DNA of 64,000 bases from Citrobacter sp. JGM124 (GTDB lineage: Bacteria > Pseudomonadota > Gammaproteobacteria > Enterobacterales > Enterobacteriaceae): contig NZ_JAERJD010000002.1 in the NCBI RefSeq assembly GCF_018257795.1, positions 372,001 to 436,000 on the forward strand. Direction: 5' to 3'. The notes below the pieces were generated by a model that was not told the DNA's origin, did not search any database, and saw only the letters and a list, made by a program, of their open reading frames with translations. The stretch's first letter is position 1, and the number at the start of each line of letters is the position of its first letter. A program made the translations under genes and the position numbers. Shown piece by piece: positions 10,607 to 21,705 of the stretch.

Positions 10607-12072
10607 GAACTTTCTTTCGCCTTATATTGCCCCTGTCGCTGCGTATTCGCTTTTTATTAGCGACAGCTGCCGTCGTGATGGTGTTGTCACTGGCCTATGG
10701 ACTGGTCGCACTGGTGGGTTACAGCGTCAGTTTTGATAAAACGACCTTTCGTTTGCTGCGCGGGGAAAGCAACCTCATTTATACCCTGGCCAACTGGAAA
10801 GAGCAGAAACTGGATGTTGCCTTAACCCCCGACTTAAATATGCAAAGTCCGGCCCTGGCTATTATTTATGATTCTAAGGGAAATCTGTTATGGAGCCAGC
10901 GCGATGTTCCTTTTATTTTCAACCAGATCCGTAAAGAATGGTTAAATGGTAACGGTTTTTATGAGCTGGAGGCCAATTTTGCCACCAGCAGCGCATTACT
11001 GGGAGATGATAAAGACAAAATCAATGAGCTCAAAGTCATGTACGACAACGAAGCGGATGATGACTATGAGGTGACACACTCTGTCGCGGTTAATCATTAT
11101 CCTGCTACGGATCGCATGCCTGAAGTCAGTATCGTTATGGTGGATACGATACCAATAGAGCTTAAACGCTCCTATATGGTGTGGAGCTGGTTCATTTATG
11201 TTCTGTTAGCCAACGTGTTATTAGTTGTGCCTTTGTTATTACTGGCTGCCTGGTGGAGTTTACGCCCAATTGAGGCACTGGCACGAGAAGTCCGGGAACT
11301 CGAACAATGTGACCGCGACAGTCTTAATCCGGAAACCGCGCCTGAACTCACTTACCTGGTACAAAATCTTAATCGTCTGTTGCACATTGAGCGCGAACGT
11401 TATGATAAATACCGCACAACACTGACAGACCTGACCCACAGTTTAAAAACGCCGCTCGCCGTGCTGCAATCGACACTCAGATCTCTGCGTGGCAACAAAA
11501 TAAGCCTTGATCAGGCAGAGCCTGAAATGCTGGAGCAGATTAGTCGTATTTCCCAGCAAATTGGCTACTACCTGCATCGTGCCAATATGCGGGGCAACAG
11601 CAATTTACTCAGCCGGGAGCTTCACTCAGTTGCACCGTTGCTCGACAGTTTATGTTCAGCTCTTAACAAAGTGTATCAGCGCAAAGGGGTCAGTATTACG
11701 CTGGACATCTCTCCGGAAACCATTTTTGTCGGCGAAAAAAATGACTTTATGGAAGTCATGGGAAATGTACTGGATAATGCCTGCAAGTACTGCCTGGAGT
11801 TTGTCGAAGTCTCCATACAACATAATGATGACACCTTGCATATGATTGTTGAAGATGACGGCCCCGGCATTCTGGAAAGCCAGCGGGAACGCGTATTCCA
11901 CCGTGGTCAGCGTGCAGATACCTTACGTCCTGGTCAGGGCATTGGCCTCTCCGTCGTTCGGGATATTCTCGACCAGTATGACGGTAATATCATTATTGGG
12001 GTGAGCCCACTCGGGGGAGCCCGTATGGAAATTATTTTTGCCCATCAGCGAATCATCCCGGAAACAGAGTAA
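10603..12072 (+). CDS. phoQ: sensor histidine kinase PhoQ
   Basis: Inner-membrane sensor kinase and phosphatase for PhoP, 489 residues (E. coli 486). TM1 is about 17-39 and TM2 about 192-217; the periplasmic PAS-like sensor between them contains an acidic patch ([13 protein letters not shown]) that binds Mg2+ and peptides. A HAMP segment follows, then the H-box [12 protein letters not shown] with His279, the N-box [12 protein letters not shown], and G boxes EDDGPGI and [12 protein letters not shown]. The start overlaps the phoP stop. The gene is followed by roxA. Confidence 0.98.
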   Translation: MRTFFRLILPLSLRIRFLLATAAVVMVLSLAYGLVALVGYSVSFDKTTFRLLRGESNLIYTLANWKEQKLDVALTPDLNMQSPALAIIYDSKGNLLWSQRDVPFIFNQIRKEWLNGNGFYELEANFATSSALLGDDKDKINELKVMYDNEADDDYEVTHSVAVNHYPATDRMPEVSIVMVDTIPIELKRSYMVWSWFIYVLLANVLLVVPLLLLAAWWSLRPIEALAREVRELEQCDRDSLNPETAPELTYLVQNLNRLLHIERERYDKYRTTLTDLTHSLKTPLAVLQSTLRSLRGNKISLDQAEPEMLEQISRISQQIGYYLHRANMRGNSNLLSRELHSVAPLLDSLCSALNKVYQRKGVSITLDISPETIFVGEKNDFMEVMGNVLDNACKYCLEFVEVSIQHNDDTLHMIVEDDGPGILESQRERVFHRGQRADTLRPGQGIGLSVVRDILDQYDGNIIIGVSPLGGARMEIIFAHQRIIPETE

Positions 12073-12146
12073 AAATATGCGCCCAGATGCATCGTCATCC
12101 GTTACAATCCCTGACAGTTCTGTTTCATCCCTCCAAGGTAACCACT

Positions 12147-13268
12147 ATGGACTATCAGCTTGATATAAACTGGCCAGACTTTATCGAACGTTACTGGCAA
12201 AAACGTCCGGTGATTCTGAAGCATGCCTTTAAGAATTTTATTGACCCCATTTCACCCGATGAACTGGCTGGTCTGGCAATGGAAAATGAAGTAGACAGTC
12301 GTCTCGTCAGTCATAACGAAGGGAAATGGCAAGTGAGCCACGGGCCATTTCAGGCCTATGATCACTTAGGCGAACATGACTGGTCTTTACTGGTTCAGGC
12401 TGTTAACCACTGGCATCAGCCTACCAGTGCGCTGATGACCCCTTTTCGGGCATTACCTGACTGGCGCATCGATGATTTAATGATCTCTTTTTCGGTTCCT
12501 GGTGGGGGTGTCGGCCCTCATTTTGACCAGTATGACGTCTTTATTATTCAAGGGCTCGGTCGCCGTCGCTGGCGCGTTGGTGAAAAGGCCGTGCTGAAAC
12601 AGCACTGCCCACACCCGGACTTATTACAGGTGGAGCCCTTCGATGCCATTATTGACGAAGAGATGGAGCCCGGAGATATTCTCTACATCCCACCGGGGTT
12701 CCCGCACGAGGGCTATGCACTGGAAAATGCCCTCAACTACTCAGTAGGCTTCAGGGCACCTAGCGGACGAGAGCTGATTAGCGGTTTTGCTGACTATGTC
12801 CTGCAACGTGAACTGGGCAGTGTACGTTACAGCGATCCTCAGGTGCCTGCCCGTGAACATCCTGCGGATATCCTGCCAGAAGAGCTGGATAAACTGCGCG
12901 ACATGATGACAGGCCTGATTAATCAGCCAGAAACATTTAATCATTGGTTTGGTGAATTTATCAGCCAGTCTCGCCATGAGCTGGATATCGCCCCACCCGA
13001 ACCGCCCTATCAGGCTGATGAAATCGCTGATGCCTTACAGCAAGGGGATATTCTGACACGTGCGGGAGGGCTGCGTGTACTGCGCGTTGCCAATGACGTC
13101 TACGTGAACGGTGAAAAACTGGATAGCCCGCATCATCAAGCACTGGAAGCCCTGGCGACTCATCTGGCATTACACGCCGAACACTTTGCTGATGCCCTGG
13201 AAGATCCGGCATTCCTTTTGTTACTGACAGCTCTGGTGAATAACGGCTACTGGTATTTCGAAGACTAG
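12147..13268 (+). CDS. roxA: ribosomal protein uL16 arginine hydroxylase
   Basis: YcfD/RoxA, a JmjC-type Fe(II)/2-oxoglutarate oxygenase that hydroxylates an arginine of ribosomal protein L16. The metal-binding H-x-D is visible in GPHFDQYDVFIIQGLG, and the distal His in YIPPGFPHEGYAL. The C-terminal part is the dimerisation and winged-helix region. The frame is open from 12087, but ATG 12147 (MDYQLDINWPDFIERYW) follows a better ribosome binding site (AAGGT) and gives the 373-residue E. coli length. It is downstream of phoPQ, as in E. coli. Confidence 0.96.
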   Translation: MDYQLDINWPDFIERYWQKRPVILKHAFKNFIDPISPDELAGLAMENEVDSRLVSHNEGKWQVSHGPFQAYDHLGEHDWSLLVQAVNHWHQPTSALMTPFRALPDWRIDDLMISFSVPGGGVGPHFDQYDVFIIQGLGRRRWRVGEKAVLKQHCPHPDLLQVEPFDAIIDEEMEPGDILYIPPGFPHEGYALENALNYSVGFRAPSGRELISGFADYVLQRELGSVRYSDPQVPAREHPADILPEELDKLRDMMTGLINQPETFNHWFGEFISQSRHELDIAPPEPPYQADEIADALQQGDILTRAGGLRVLRVANDVYVNGEKLDSPHHQALEALATHLALHAEHFADALEDPAFLLLLTALVNNGYWYFED

Positions 13269-13274
13269 TCAGCA

Positions 13275-13300
13275 AGCGGTAGCCTCATGGGGCTACCGCT
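13275..13300. terminator. hairpin between convergent roxA and pepT
   Basis: AGCGGTAGCC-TCATGG-GGCTACCGCT is a perfect 10-bp stem just after both stop codons. Neither side has a good T run, so it may be a bidirectional terminator of modest strength or an RNA 3' end stabiliser. Confidence 0.6.
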
Positions 13301-13306
13301 ATGTCC

Positions 13307-14542
13307 TCACTGTGCTGTCGTGACTTCGCTGGTCAGCCTGGCTATCTGCACGATGACATTCACGGCCTTTTCCATTCCTTCCAGCGTGATCAGCTCATGT
13401 TTACCATGATAGTTGTGTCCCCCGGTAAAAAGATTGGGGCAAGGCAGACCTTTATAGGATAACTGCGCGCCATCCGTCCCGCCCCGCACAGGCTTCAGAA
13501 TCGGTTCAATTTGACATGCTGTTATCGCCTGACGGGCAATATTCAGGGCATAGGGATGCGCGAGTACTTTTTCACGCATATTATAATATCGGTCCTCGAT
13601 CACCAACTCGATATAACACATGGGCGGTAATCCTTTACCAACGTTTTCAGCGATTTGGATCATCCTTTTTTTACGTTGCTGAAATTGCTGAGTGTCAAAG
13701 TCCCGGATGAGGTAGTGTATTTCTGCCCGTTCTACATTGCCTTTCACACTCTGCAGGTGGTAAAAACCCTGATAGCCTTCAGTGCATTCAGGGGTTTCTT
13801 CAGGCGGTAGCTGCGCTTGTATACGAGCCCCCAAGGCCAGTGCATTGACCATAACGCCTTTTGCCGAGCCCGGGTGTACCATGTTGCCGACGATCTCAAT
13901 TTTCACTTCTGCGGCATTGAAATTCTCAAACTCAAGTTCACCGACCCCACCACCATCCACCGTATAAGCCCAGTCAGCCGCAAACTGCTCCACATCAAAA
14001 AATAGCGCTCCCCGGCCAATCTCTTCATCCGGTGTGAAAGCAACCCTAATATCACCATGTGGAATGTTGGCATGTTTAAGCACGGCCAGGGCAGTAATAA
14101 TTTCAGCAATACCGGCTTTGTCATCCGCACCCAGTAACGTTTTACCGTTGGTCGTGATCAGGGTTTGCCCTATTAACTGGTGCAATACTGGAAACATTAC
14201 GGGTGACAAAATCTCATCCCCGATACCGAGAGCGATATCGCCACCGCGATAGCCTTCAATGATTTGAGGTTGTACATGCTTGCCACTGAAATCTGGGGCG
14301 GTATCCACATGAGCGATAAAACCAACAACCGGTACTTTATGGGAAACGCTGGAGGGCAGCGTTGCCATCAGAATCCCCTTATCGCTTAAATTTATGTCCG
14401 TCAAACCCAAATCGGTAAGCTGCTGCTGCAATAATTGCAATAAATCCCATTGACCATGACTACTGGGTGTTTGCTTTGAATTAGCCCGGGACTGCGTATC
14501 AAAAGAAATGTATTGCAGAAAGCGATCAAGTAATTGGTCCAT
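13307..14542 (-). CDS. pepT: peptidase T (tripeptidase)
   Basis: A cytosolic M20B zinc aminotripeptidase that releases N-terminal residues from tripeptides. Zinc and catalytic motifs are AHVDTAPD (about 78-85), [10 protein letters not shown] (about 139-148), PDEEIGRG (about 172-179), and [17 protein letters not shown] near the C-terminus. The frame is open from a GTG at 14551, but AAGG is best spaced for ATG 14542 (MDQLLDRF), which aligns with E. coli PepT. E. coli pepT is FNR-activated; I did not find a convincing FNR site here. The C-terminus carries a few extra residues. Confidence 0.97.
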   Translation of the reverse strand: MDQLLDRFLQYISFDTQSRANSKQTPSSHGQWDLLQLLQQQLTDLGLTDINLSDKGILMATLPSSVSHKVPVVGFIAHVDTAPDFSGKHVQPQIIEGYRGGDIALGIGDEILSPVMFPVLHQLIGQTLITTNGKTLLGADDKAGIAEIITALAVLKHANIPHGDIRVAFTPDEEIGRGALFFDVEQFAADWAYTVDGGGVGELEFENFNAAEVKIEIVGNMVHPGSAKGVMVNALALGARIQAQLPPEETPECTEGYQGFYHLQSVKGNVERAEIHYLIRDFDTQQFQQRKKRMIQIAENVGKGLPPMCYIELVIEDRYYNMREKVLAHPYALNIARQAITACQIEPILKPVRGGTDGAQLSYKGLPCPNLFTGGHNYHGKHELITLEGMEKAVNVIVQIARLTSEVTTAQ

Positions 14543-14712
14543 TGCTTTCACCTTATGATTAGCGGTTTGGTCATTATTGATAAGCTTGGGATGCTAAGTA
14601 TTGCGTCATATCATAGTTATGGGGGGTGCAATGAAATCACTTACTCAGATACTCTGTGATATGACCAGAAGTGATCAGCTGATTTCATCGGTCGATTTTA
14701 CAGGATCAATCA

Positions 14713-14741
14713 TTGGCGACACCCGCGGTTTACCGTAGAAT
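14713..14741 (+). promoter_or_regulatory. probable potABCD promoter
   Basis: TTGGCG (14713-14718) and TAGAAT (14736-14741) are separated by 17 bases. They lie about 85 bases before the potA start. The remaining pepT-potA gap shows no other element I can name. Confidence 0.5.
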
Positions 14742-14826
14742 GCCAGCCCTTACTCAGGTGTTAAACCTCAAGGTGGTTAATCACAAACCCCGTATCTGTG
14801 TAGAGAGATACGTTATTTATGGGACA

Positions 14827-15954
14827 GTGCAAAAATTGGATAAACAGCAACGTTCGCTATCGCCGCTTGTTGAGCTCACCGCTTTAACAAAAAAGTTTGA
14901 TAGCAAAACCGTCATTTCTGACTTCTCACTCACCATCGGCCATGGTGAATTTTTGACACTCCTTGGCCCATCAGGCTGTGGTAAAACCACAGTACTCCGG
15001 TTAATTGCCGGCCTGGAAAATGTCGACAGTGGGGTGATAACCCTGGACAGTCAGGATATCACGCATATTCCTGCTGAGAATCGCCATGTCAATACCGTCT
15101 TCCAGAGCTACGCCTTGTTTCCTCATATGAGTGTTTTTGAAAACGTCGCATTTGGCCTGCGGATGCAAAAAGCACCCGCCAGTGAAATTCAGCCTCGCGT
15201 CACTGAAGCACTAAAAATGGTGCAGCTTGAAGACTTTGCCGAGCGTAAACCTCACCAGCTTTCCGGGGGCCAGCAACAACGCGTGGCGATTGCCCGTGCC
15301 GTGGTAAATAAACCCCGCCTGTTACTGCTTGATGAGTCGTTGTCTGCCCTTGACTATAAGCTCCGCAAGCAGATGCAAAACGAGCTCAAAGCATTACAAC
15401 GTAAACTCGGCATCACTTTTGTATTTGTCACCCATGATCAGGAAGAAGCCCTGACCATGTCTGACCGCATTGTCGTCATGCGTGATGGCAAAATTGAGCA
15501 AGATGGCACCCCTCGTGAAATTTACGAAGAGCCAAAAAATCTTTTTGTTGCCAGCTTTATCGGTGAAATCAATATCTTTGATGCACAGGTCATTAATCGC
15601 GTGGATGAGCAGCGCGTTCTTGCTCGAGTAGAAGGTCGGGAATGTCATATTTTTGCCAGCCAACCCGTGCAACCGGGGCAACAATTAAAAGTACTGCTAC
15701 GCCCGGAAGATTTACGTGTTGAAGAGATAAACGATCACCATGACTCCGATGGCCTGATTGGTTATATCCGTGAACGTAACTATAAAGGCATGACGCTGGA
15801 GTCCAGTGTTGAGCTGGAGAATGGCAAAATAGTGATGGTGAGTGAGTTCTTCAATGAAGACGATCCCGACTTTGACCACTCATTAAATCAAAAAATGGCC
15901 GTGACGTGGGTTGAAAGCTGGGAGGTCGTACTGACAGATGAAGAACTCACCTAA
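14827..15954 (+). CDS. potA: spermidine/putrescine ABC transporter ATPase
   Basis: PotA powers polyamine import through PotBC with PotD. It has Walker [15 protein letters not shown]-loop [10 protein letters not shown], signature [15 protein letters not shown], Walker [13 protein letters not shown], switch His in VTHDQEEAL, and a C-terminal regulatory domain ending [11 protein letters not shown]. The start is uncertain. The E. coli-like start would be ATG 14819 (ATGGGACAG), but from there the frame leaves potA because the A run at 14831-14835 is one base short; the potA frame itself passes through GTG 14827, used here (375 residues; E. coli 378). Possible explanations are a real displaced start or a sequence error. 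It overlaps potB by 17 bases. Confidence 0.9.
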   Translation: MQKLDKQQRSLSPLVELTALTKKFDSKTVISDFSLTIGHGEFLTLLGPSGCGKTTVLRLIAGLENVDSGVITLDSQDITHIPAENRHVNTVFQSYALFPHMSVFENVAFGLRMQKAPASEIQPRVTEALKMVQLEDFAERKPHQLSGGQQQRVAIARAVVNKPRLLLLDESLSALDYKLRKQMQNELKALQRKLGITFVFVTHDQEEALTMSDRIVVMRDGKIEQDGTPREIYEEPKNLFVASFIGEINIFDAQVINRVDEQRVLARVEGRECHIFASQPVQPGQQLKVLLRPEDLRVEEINDHHDSDGLIGYIRERNYKGMTLESSVELENGKIVMVSEFFNEDDPDFDHSLNQKMAVTWVESWEVVLTDEELT

Positions 15955-16795
15955 GTTTAAGCATTTCATCATTACGCTGGCGGTGGGCTGGCTGTTGGTA
16001 TTTGTCTTCTTGCCCAACTTGATGATCATCGGCACCAGTTTCTTAACCCGGGATGATGCAAATTTTGTCAGTATGGTCTTCACCCTGGACAATTACGCCA
16101 GGCTGGTGGATCCTCTCTATGCAGAGGTACTGATCCATTCCTTAAACATGGCGCTGATTGCCACCCTCGCCTGCTTGCTTTTGGGTTATCCCTTTGCCTG
16201 GTTTCTCGCCAGCCTGCCCTCCCGGATTCGCCCGTTGTTGCTATTTTTATTGATAGTCCCGTTCTGGACCAATTCATTGATTCGAGTCTATGGCCTGAAA
16301 CTGTTTCTCAGCACTAAAGGTTACCTCAATGAGTTTCTGCTATGGTCCGGGGTGATTGATACACCAATACGTATTATGTATACCCCCAGTGCAGTGATCA
16401 TTGGTCTCGTCTATATTCTGTTGCCATTTATGGTGATGCCGCTCTATTCCAGCATTGAAAAACTGGATAAACCTTTGCTTGAAGCAGCCCGTGACCTTGG
16501 TGCCAGTAAACTACAAACGTTCATGCGCATCGTCATTCCCCTCACAATGCCGGGCATTATCGCGGGCTGCTTACTGGTTATGTTGCCCGCCATGGGGCTA
16601 TTTTATATTTCAGACTTGATGGGAGGCGCGAAGAACCTGCTCATTGGTAATGTGATTAAAAGCCAGTTCCTTAACATCCGTGACTGGCCCTTCGGTGCTG
16701 CGACCAGCATTATGTTAACCCTGGTGATGGGATTAATGTTACTGGTTTACTGGCATACTTCCCGCTTATTGAATAAAAAGGGGGAGACGATATGA
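15938..16795 (+). CDS. potB: spermidine/putrescine transporter permease PotB
   Basis: Inner-membrane permease of the PotABCD importer, 285 residues with six predicted TM helices. The first is [20 protein letters not shown] (about 15-34). The EAA loop that contacts PotA is [20 protein letters not shown] (about 184-203). The C-terminus (LLNKKGETI) runs into the potC start with a 4-base overlap (ATGA). The ATG at 15938 lies inside the end of potA, and the N-terminal ten residues precede the E. coli short form, so a start further in is possible. Confidence 0.97.
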   Translation: MKNSPKFKHFIITLAVGWLLVFVFLPNLMIIGTSFLTRDDANFVSMVFTLDNYARLVDPLYAEVLIHSLNMALIATLACLLLGYPFAWFLASLPSRIRPLLLFLLIVPFWTNSLIRVYGLKLFLSTKGYLNEFLLWSGVIDTPIRIMYTPSAVIIGLVYILLPFMVMPLYSSIEKLDKPLLEAARDLGASKLQTFMRIVIPLTMPGIIAGCLLVMLPAMGLFYISDLMGGAKNLLIGNVIKSQFLNIRDWPFGAATSIMLTLVMGLMLLVYWHTSRLLNKKGETI

Positions 16796-17583
16796 GAAGC
16801 CGTCTCCTCAGAGCAGGGTTTATGTCCGTTATCTATGCCTTCCTCTACATTCCGATTATTCTGCTGATCATCAATTCGTTTAACCGCTCGCGTTTTGGTA
16901 TTAACTGGCAAGGTTTTACCACCGACTGGTACGGTTTATTAATGAATAATGACAGCCTGCTACAGTCAGCCCAGCATTCTCTCACCATTGCCATTTTTTC
17001 TGCTACGGCGGCAACGGTTATTGGTTCGCTGACAGCGGTAGCGCTTTACCGCTATCATTTTCGTGGAAAACCCTTTGTGGGGGGAATGCTATTTGTGGTG
17101 ATGATGTCACCCGATATCGTGATGGCGATTTCCCTGCTGGTACTGTTTATGCTGCTGGGTGTTTCCCTGGGATTCTGGTCGCTGTTATTTTCACATATTA
17201 CCTTCTGCCTGCCCTTTGTGGTGATCACAGTCTATTCCAGGCTTAAGGGGTTTGACGTAAAAATGCTTGAAGCGGCACGTGATTTAGGGGCCAGTGAACT
17301 GGTCATCCTGCGCAAAATAATCTTGCCTCTCGCCATGCCGGCAGTGGCTGCTGGCTGGCTACTGAGCTTTACCTTGTCGATGGATGATGTGGTCGTCTCT
17401 TCGTTTGTCACTGGCCCGAGCTACGAGATTCTGCCATTAAAAATCTATTCGATGGTGAAAGTCGGTGTGTCACCCGAGGTGAATGCACTGGCCACCATTC
17501 TGTTGTTGCTGTCACTGGTAATGGTAATAGCCAGCCAATTGATCCTTCGTGATAAGACTAAAACCCAGGGGACGTTAAAATGA
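16792..17583 (+). CDS. potC: spermidine/putrescine transporter permease PotC
   Basis: Second permease of the polyamine importer, 263 residues, six TM helices; the first is VIYAFLYIPIILLIINSF (about 14-31). The EAA loop [20 protein letters not shown] is at about 159-178. The conserved DDVVVSSFVTGPSYEILPLK near 198-217 is typical of PotC. It overlaps both potB and potD by four bases, which shows tight translational coupling in the operon. Confidence 0.97.
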   Translation: MRSRLLRAGFMSVIYAFLYIPIILLIINSFNRSRFGINWQGFTTDWYGLLMNNDSLLQSAQHSLTIAIFSATAATVIGSLTAVALYRYHFRGKPFVGGMLFVVMMSPDIVMAISLLVLFMLLGVSLGFWSLLFSHITFCLPFVVITVYSRLKGFDVKMLEAARDLGASELVILRKIILPLAMPAVAAGWLLSFTLSMDDVVVSSFVTGPSYEILPLKIYSMVKVGVSPEVNALATILLLLSLVMVIASQLILRDKTKTQGTLK

Positions 17584-18626
17584 AAAAATGGTCACGCCAC
17601 CTGCTTACCGCCGGCGCTCTGGCGCTAATGATGGGAAGCGCCCACGCTAACGATAATAAAACACTCTACTTCTATAACTGGACAGAGTATGTCCCTCCGG
17701 GTCTGCTGGAACAGTTTACGAAAGAGACCGGGATTAAGGTTATCTATTCGACCTACGAGTCGAATGAAACCATGTATGCCAAACTGAAGACCTACAAAGA
17801 TGGCGCTTACGACCTGGTCGTACCGTCCACCTACTTTGTTGATAAAATGCGCAAAGAGGGCATGATTCAGAAGATAGACAAAAGCAAGCTGACCCATTTC
17901 AATAACCTTGACCCGGCGATGCTGAACAAATCTTTTGACCCTGGCAATGACTATTCCATCCCCTATATTTGGGGAGCTACCGCGATTGGAGTTAACGCCG
18001 ATGAGGTCGATCCAAAAACCATCACCAGTTGGGCAGATTTTTGGAAGCCGGAATACAAACAGAGCCTGTTATTAACGGACGACGCCCGCGAAGTATTCCA
18101 GATGGCATTACGTAAACTGGGGTATTCCGGTAACAGTACGGACCCCAAAGAGATTGAAGCTGCCTATCATGAGTTACAGAAGCTGATGCCTAATGTGGCA
18201 GCATTCAACTCAGATAATCCAGCGAACCCCTATATGGAAGGGGAAGTCAATGTTGGCATGGTGTGGAATGGTTCGGCCTATGTGGCTCGTGAAGCAGGAA
18301 CACCGCTGGAGATCGTCTGGCCAAAAGAAGGGGGGATTTTCTGGATGGATAACCTGTCGATTCCCGCAAATGCCAAAAATGTCGACGGTGCACTGCAACT
18401 GATCAATTTCCTGCTGCGCCCGGAAGTTGCCAAACAAGTTGCAGAGACTATTGGCTACCCTACTCCTAACCTTGCCGCACGAAAACTGTTACCCCCTGAG
18501 GTATCCGGCGATAAGTCGCTTTACCCTGATGATGCCGTAATCCAGGCAGGAGAATGGCAAAATGATGTCGGTGATGCCAGCGCTATCTATGAGTCCTACT
18601 ATCAGAAGCTAAAAACAGGCCGTTAA
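17580..18626 (+). CDS. potD: periplasmic spermidine/putrescine-binding protein
   Basis: PotD binds polyamines, preferring spermidine in E. coli, and delivers them to PotBC. A signal peptide is clear: KKW-S-R, hydrophobic core LLTAGALALMMG, cleavage after SAHA (about residue 23). The mature protein begins NDNKTLYFYNWTEYVPPGLL. Ligand-lining aromatic and acidic residues of the family can be seen in YFYNWTEY, STYESNETMYAKL and VWNGSAYVA. The length of 348 equals E. coli PotD. A strong terminator follows. Confidence 0.98.
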   Translation: MKKWSRHLLTAGALALMMGSAHANDNKTLYFYNWTEYVPPGLLEQFTKETGIKVIYSTYESNETMYAKLKTYKDGAYDLVVPSTYFVDKMRKEGMIQKIDKSKLTHFNNLDPAMLNKSFDPGNDYSIPYIWGATAIGVNADEVDPKTITSWADFWKPEYKQSLLLTDDAREVFQMALRKLGYSGNSTDPKEIEAAYHELQKLMPNVAAFNSDNPANPYMEGEVNVGMVWNGSAYVAREAGTPLEIVWPKEGGIFWMDNLSIPANAKNVDGALQLINFLLRPEVAKQVAETIGYPTPNLAARKLLPPEVSGDKSLYPDDAVIQAGEWQNDVGDASAIYESYYQKLKTGR

Positions 18627-18630
18627 TTTA

Positions 18631-18671
18631 AAGCCCCTCAATCCATACACACCACAGATTGAGGGGCTTTA
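18631..18671. terminator. bidirectional terminator of potD and cobB
   Basis: AAAGCCCCTCAAT and ATTGAGGGGCTTT form a 13-bp stem with a 15-base loop between the convergent stops. A/T runs flank the stem on both sides, so it can serve both directions. Confidence 0.85.
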
Positions 18672-18672
18672 A

Positions 18673-19497
18673 TCAGAGAAGGCTTGTCAGGAGATTTTCC
18701 ACATATTCAGGCACCTTCTGGCTCGCCAGGCCGTAATGTTTTTCCTCGAACTCATTACCAACAAGGCTAGGTTCCAGATTAAGCTCGACCGTATGCGCCC
18801 CCTGCAACCGGGCCTCATGGACAAACCCCGCCGCCGGGTAGACATTGCCTGACGTCCCTATGGCAATAAAATAGTCCGCTTCGCTCAGTGCCTGATAGAT
18901 TTCATCCATCCCTAATGGCATCTCGCCAAACCACACCACATGCGGGCGCAACACTTCGCCTATCTGGCAACAATGGCAACGGTCTTCTGGCATAACATCC
19001 TGATGCCAGCTCAGTACCTGGCCACTTCGGACACAGCGAACCTTTAACAGTTCACCATGCATGTGCAGCACCCGCTTGTTGCCTGCACGTTCATGCAAAT
19101 TATCGATATTTTGCGTCACCAACAGCATATTATCCCCCAGCACAGATTCGAGTCTGGCCAGCGCCCGATGCGCCGCATTGGGCTGAATGTCTGGCTGCAG
19201 TAGCTGACGACGACGGGCGTTATAAAACTGCTGGACACCTTGTGGGTCACGCTGAAAACCTTCCGGTGTCGCCACATCCTCCACGCGACACTCTTCCCAT
19301 AATCCATCGGACGCTCTGAAGGTTCTGATCCCTGACTCAGCAGAAATCCCTGCCCCGGTAAGGACGACAACCCTGGGAGGGTTGGTCAAAGCCTGCATAA
19401 TCTGTTCTCCGAAATAGTTACGCTGACGCAGACGATGGCGTAACAAATGTTTCTTCTTCCGAAAGCGACTAAGTCGTTGTTGACGACGTGACAACAT
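18673..19497 (-). CDS. cobB: NAD-dependent protein deacylase (sirtuin)
   Basis: CobB removes acetyl and succinyl groups from lysines, for example in acetyl-CoA synthetase. NAD-binding motifs are [20 protein letters not shown] (about 46-65) and [13 protein letters not shown] (about 127-139); the catalytic His is in HMHGEL (His147). Tyr92 and Arg95 of FYNARRR define the class III desuccinylase pocket. Zinc ligands are VRC and RCHCC. A basic N-terminal extension ([16 protein letters not shown]) is present, as in the long E. coli form. It is 4 bases downstream of nagK. Confidence 0.97.
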   Translation of the reverse strand: MLSRRQQRLSRFRKKKHLLRHRLRQRNYFGEQIMQALTNPPRVVVLTGAGISAESGIRTFRASDGLWEECRVEDVATPEGFQRDPQGVQQFYNARRRQLLQPDIQPNAAHRALARLESVLGDNMLLVTQNIDNLHERAGNKRVLHMHGELLKVRCVRSGQVLSWHQDVMPEDRCHCCQIGEVLRPHVVWFGEMPLGMDEIYQALSEADYFIAIGTSGNVYPAAGFVHEARLQGAHTVELNLEPSLVGNEFEEKHYGLASQKVPEYVENLLTSLL

Positions 19498-19500
19498 AAT

Positions 19501-20412
19501 TTACTCCACCAGATGGAGAAATGCAGCGCCCCGCATCCCCCCCGCATCACCATGACGCGCAGGTTCAATTCGGGGTACACGGGCGAGTGGCAAGAGATAT
19601 TGCGACACACGCATGGTTAACAGCGTACAGATTTCCGTAAAATTGGATAACCCTCCTCCTATCACCAGTAAATGGGGATCCAGAGTCGTGAATAAATTGC
19701 CCAGACAAACCGCCAGTAACTCAACAAAGCGAGCCACATGCTGCTGCGCCTGTGCGTCACCAGCCCGGTAGCGTGCAATAATCTGTTGTGCATCAAGCGA
19801 GTCTGGGTAGAAGTGCTGCCATAAACGGGCAAAACCACCACCAGAAAGGTAGTTTTCAATACAGCCTGTTTGCCCACAACCGCAGGGAATTAAGGGATAA
19901 TCACGCCCAAGGATCTGCAAGGCGTCGACCGGGAGACGGGTATGTCCGAACTCCCCCGTGATGAAATTGTGCCCCGTGACAGGACGGCCATTAATAACAA
20001 TTCCCCCTCCTACGCCTGTCCCGAGGATCAGCCCCATAACGACGGGGTAGGAACGAAATTCATCATCCCAGGCTTCTGACAAGGTAAAGCAGTTGGCATC
20101 GTTATCGATACGCACGTCACGTTGCAACAGAGTACAAAGGTCAGCCCTGAGAGGGTGGCCTGACGCCGCCGGAAGATTGGCGGCATAGAGTTTGCCTTCA
20201 TCGATTTCCGGCATGCCGGGAATGCCGATACCAACATGTCCCGGAGTGCCAAATCGGGAGTCCGCTTCATGTACCAGTGTGGCGATGGTATGCAGCAAAC
20301 TGTGATAGTCCGTATGAGGCGTCGCTACCCGCGTCTCCCATAGTAATACTTTTTCTGGGTCATAAACGCCGAATGCAATCTTAGTGCCGCCAATATCAAA
20401 GCCGTAATACAT
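19501..20412 (-). CDS. nagK: N-acetylglucosamine kinase
   Basis: NagK phosphorylates GlcNAc released in cell-wall recycling, giving GlcNAc-6-P. It is a ROK-family kinase: ATP loop [17 protein letters not shown] at the N-terminus, [18 protein letters not shown], substrate and catalytic IDNDANCF, and the Cys-rich zinc motif [15 protein letters not shown]. The frame is open from 20439, but AAGGAGC stands correctly before ATG 20412, giving 303 residues as in E. coli. It lies between lolE and cobB. Confidence 0.97.
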   Translation of the reverse strand: MYYGFDIGGTKIAFGVYDPEKVLLWETRVATPHTDYHSLLHTIATLVHEADSRFGTPGHVGIGIPGMPEIDEGKLYAANLPAASGHPLRADLCTLLQRDVRIDNDANCFTLSEAWDDEFRSYPVVMGLILGTGVGGGIVINGRPVTGHNFITGEFGHTRLPVDALQILGRDYPLIPCGCGQTGCIENYLSGGGFARLWQHFYPDSLDAQQIIARYRAGDAQAQQHVARFVELLAVCLGNLFTTLDPHLLVIGGGLSNFTEICTLLTMRVSQYLLPLARVPRIEPARHGDAGGMRGAAFLHLVE

Positions 20413-20460
20413 GGCAATGCTGCTCCTTGGTTCAGGCAAAATCCCCGTTATATGTCCTGG

Positions 20461-21705
20461 TTACTGGCCACTTAATACCCGTGCCGGGTCTATTTTACTG
20501 GCACGACGGGCAGGATACCAACTGGCGAGTAAACTCAGTACCAGCGCCGTGATCAATACATAGACGACATCCTGCCAGTGTAGCTCTGACGGGAGAAAGT
20601 CGATGAAATAAATATCACCGGATAAGAATTGATGCCCCACTAATTTTTCAATGCCATTCATAATAGGAGTCAGCTGCCAGGAAGCCAGAACACCAATAAT
20701 CACCCCACTGACACTTCCCAGCAGGCCGGCCAGCAGGCCATACCAGATAAAAATGGCACGAATCAAACCATCTTTGGCTCCCAGGGTACGCAAAACCGCA
20801 ATATCACCACGCTTGTCTTTAACCGCCATGATAAGCGTTGACACAATATTAAAGCAGGCAACGCCTATCACCAGAACCATGGCAAGGTACATGATGGCGC
20901 GGATCATCTGAATATCCCGGTACATATAACCATATGTACCAATCCAGCTTTTGATATAAACATAAGCATTAGTGACTTCACCTGCATCACGCACGCGCTG
21001 CTGTGCGTTGAATACATCGTCAACTTTAATCGCAATCCCCGTAACACTGTTCCCCATATCCAGATATTTACTGGCATCACTCAGGGGAACCATGGCAAAA
21101 CTGTGGTCAAGTTGACCACTCAGCGCCAGAATGCCAGCCACTTGTAAGCGCACTCGCTTCGGCTGTAACAGGCGGTTACTTTCATCGTTATCGGGGATAG
21201 AAAGGGATACCCAGTCACCTTGTTTGACTTTCAGGGCGTCCGCCACCCCTTGTCCAAGGATGATCTGCTGCTTGCCAGCCTCAAACTGAGACCAGGCATG
21301 GTTTTTAACAAAATTCGGTAAAGCACTGAGGCGGGATTCCTGGCTGGGCTCCACCCCTTTAATTTGTATCGCCCGTAAATTGTTGGCGCTCTCAATTAAC
21401 CCGGTAAAATTAATATAAGGCGCAGCGGCCAGGATACCCGGGACTTTTTCAATCCGGTTCAGGGTACTTTGCCAGTCATTAAATGGCTGATTGACGGGCT
21501 CAATTTCCCCATGAGGAACCACAGCCAGAATACGATCTTTGAGTTCACGCTCAAAGCCGTTCATGGCACTCAGGCCAATAATTAATACCGCCACACCCAA
21601 TGCGATACCCAAGGTAGAGATAACAGAGATCAGCGAGACCATGCCACTGCGCCGCCGGCCACGGCTAAAACGCAGGCCGATTTGCAACGATAAAGGCAAG
21701 GCCAT
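20461..21705 (-). CDS. lolE: lipoprotein release complex permease LolE
   Basis: LolE forms with LolC and LolD the ABC machine that extracts outer-membrane lipoproteins from the inner membrane and hands them to LolA. The protein has 414 residues and four TM helices: one near residues 24-47 ([20 protein letters not shown]) and three near 270-400. A large periplasmic MacB-like domain lies between. The paralogue lolC is two genes upstream. Its start overlaps the lolD stop by one base. Confidence 0.97.
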   Translation of the reverse strand: MALPLSLQIGLRFSRGRRRSGMVSLISVISTLGIALGVAVLIIGLSAMNGFERELKDRILAVVPHGEIEPVNQPFNDWQSTLNRIEKVPGILAAAPYINFTGLIESANNLRAIQIKGVEPSQESRLSALPNFVKNHAWSQFEAGKQQIILGQGVADALKVKQGDWVSLSIPDNDESNRLLQPKRVRLQVAGILALSGQLDHSFAMVPLSDASKYLDMGNSVTGIAIKVDDVFNAQQRVRDAGEVTNAYVYIKSWIGTYGYMYRDIQMIRAIMYLAMVLVIGVACFNIVSTLIMAVKDKRGDIAVLRTLGAKDGLIRAIFIWYGLLAGLLGSVSGVIIGVLASWQLTPIMNGIEKLVGHQFLSGDIYFIDFLPSELHWQDVVYVLITALVLSLLASWYPARRASKIDPARVLSGQ

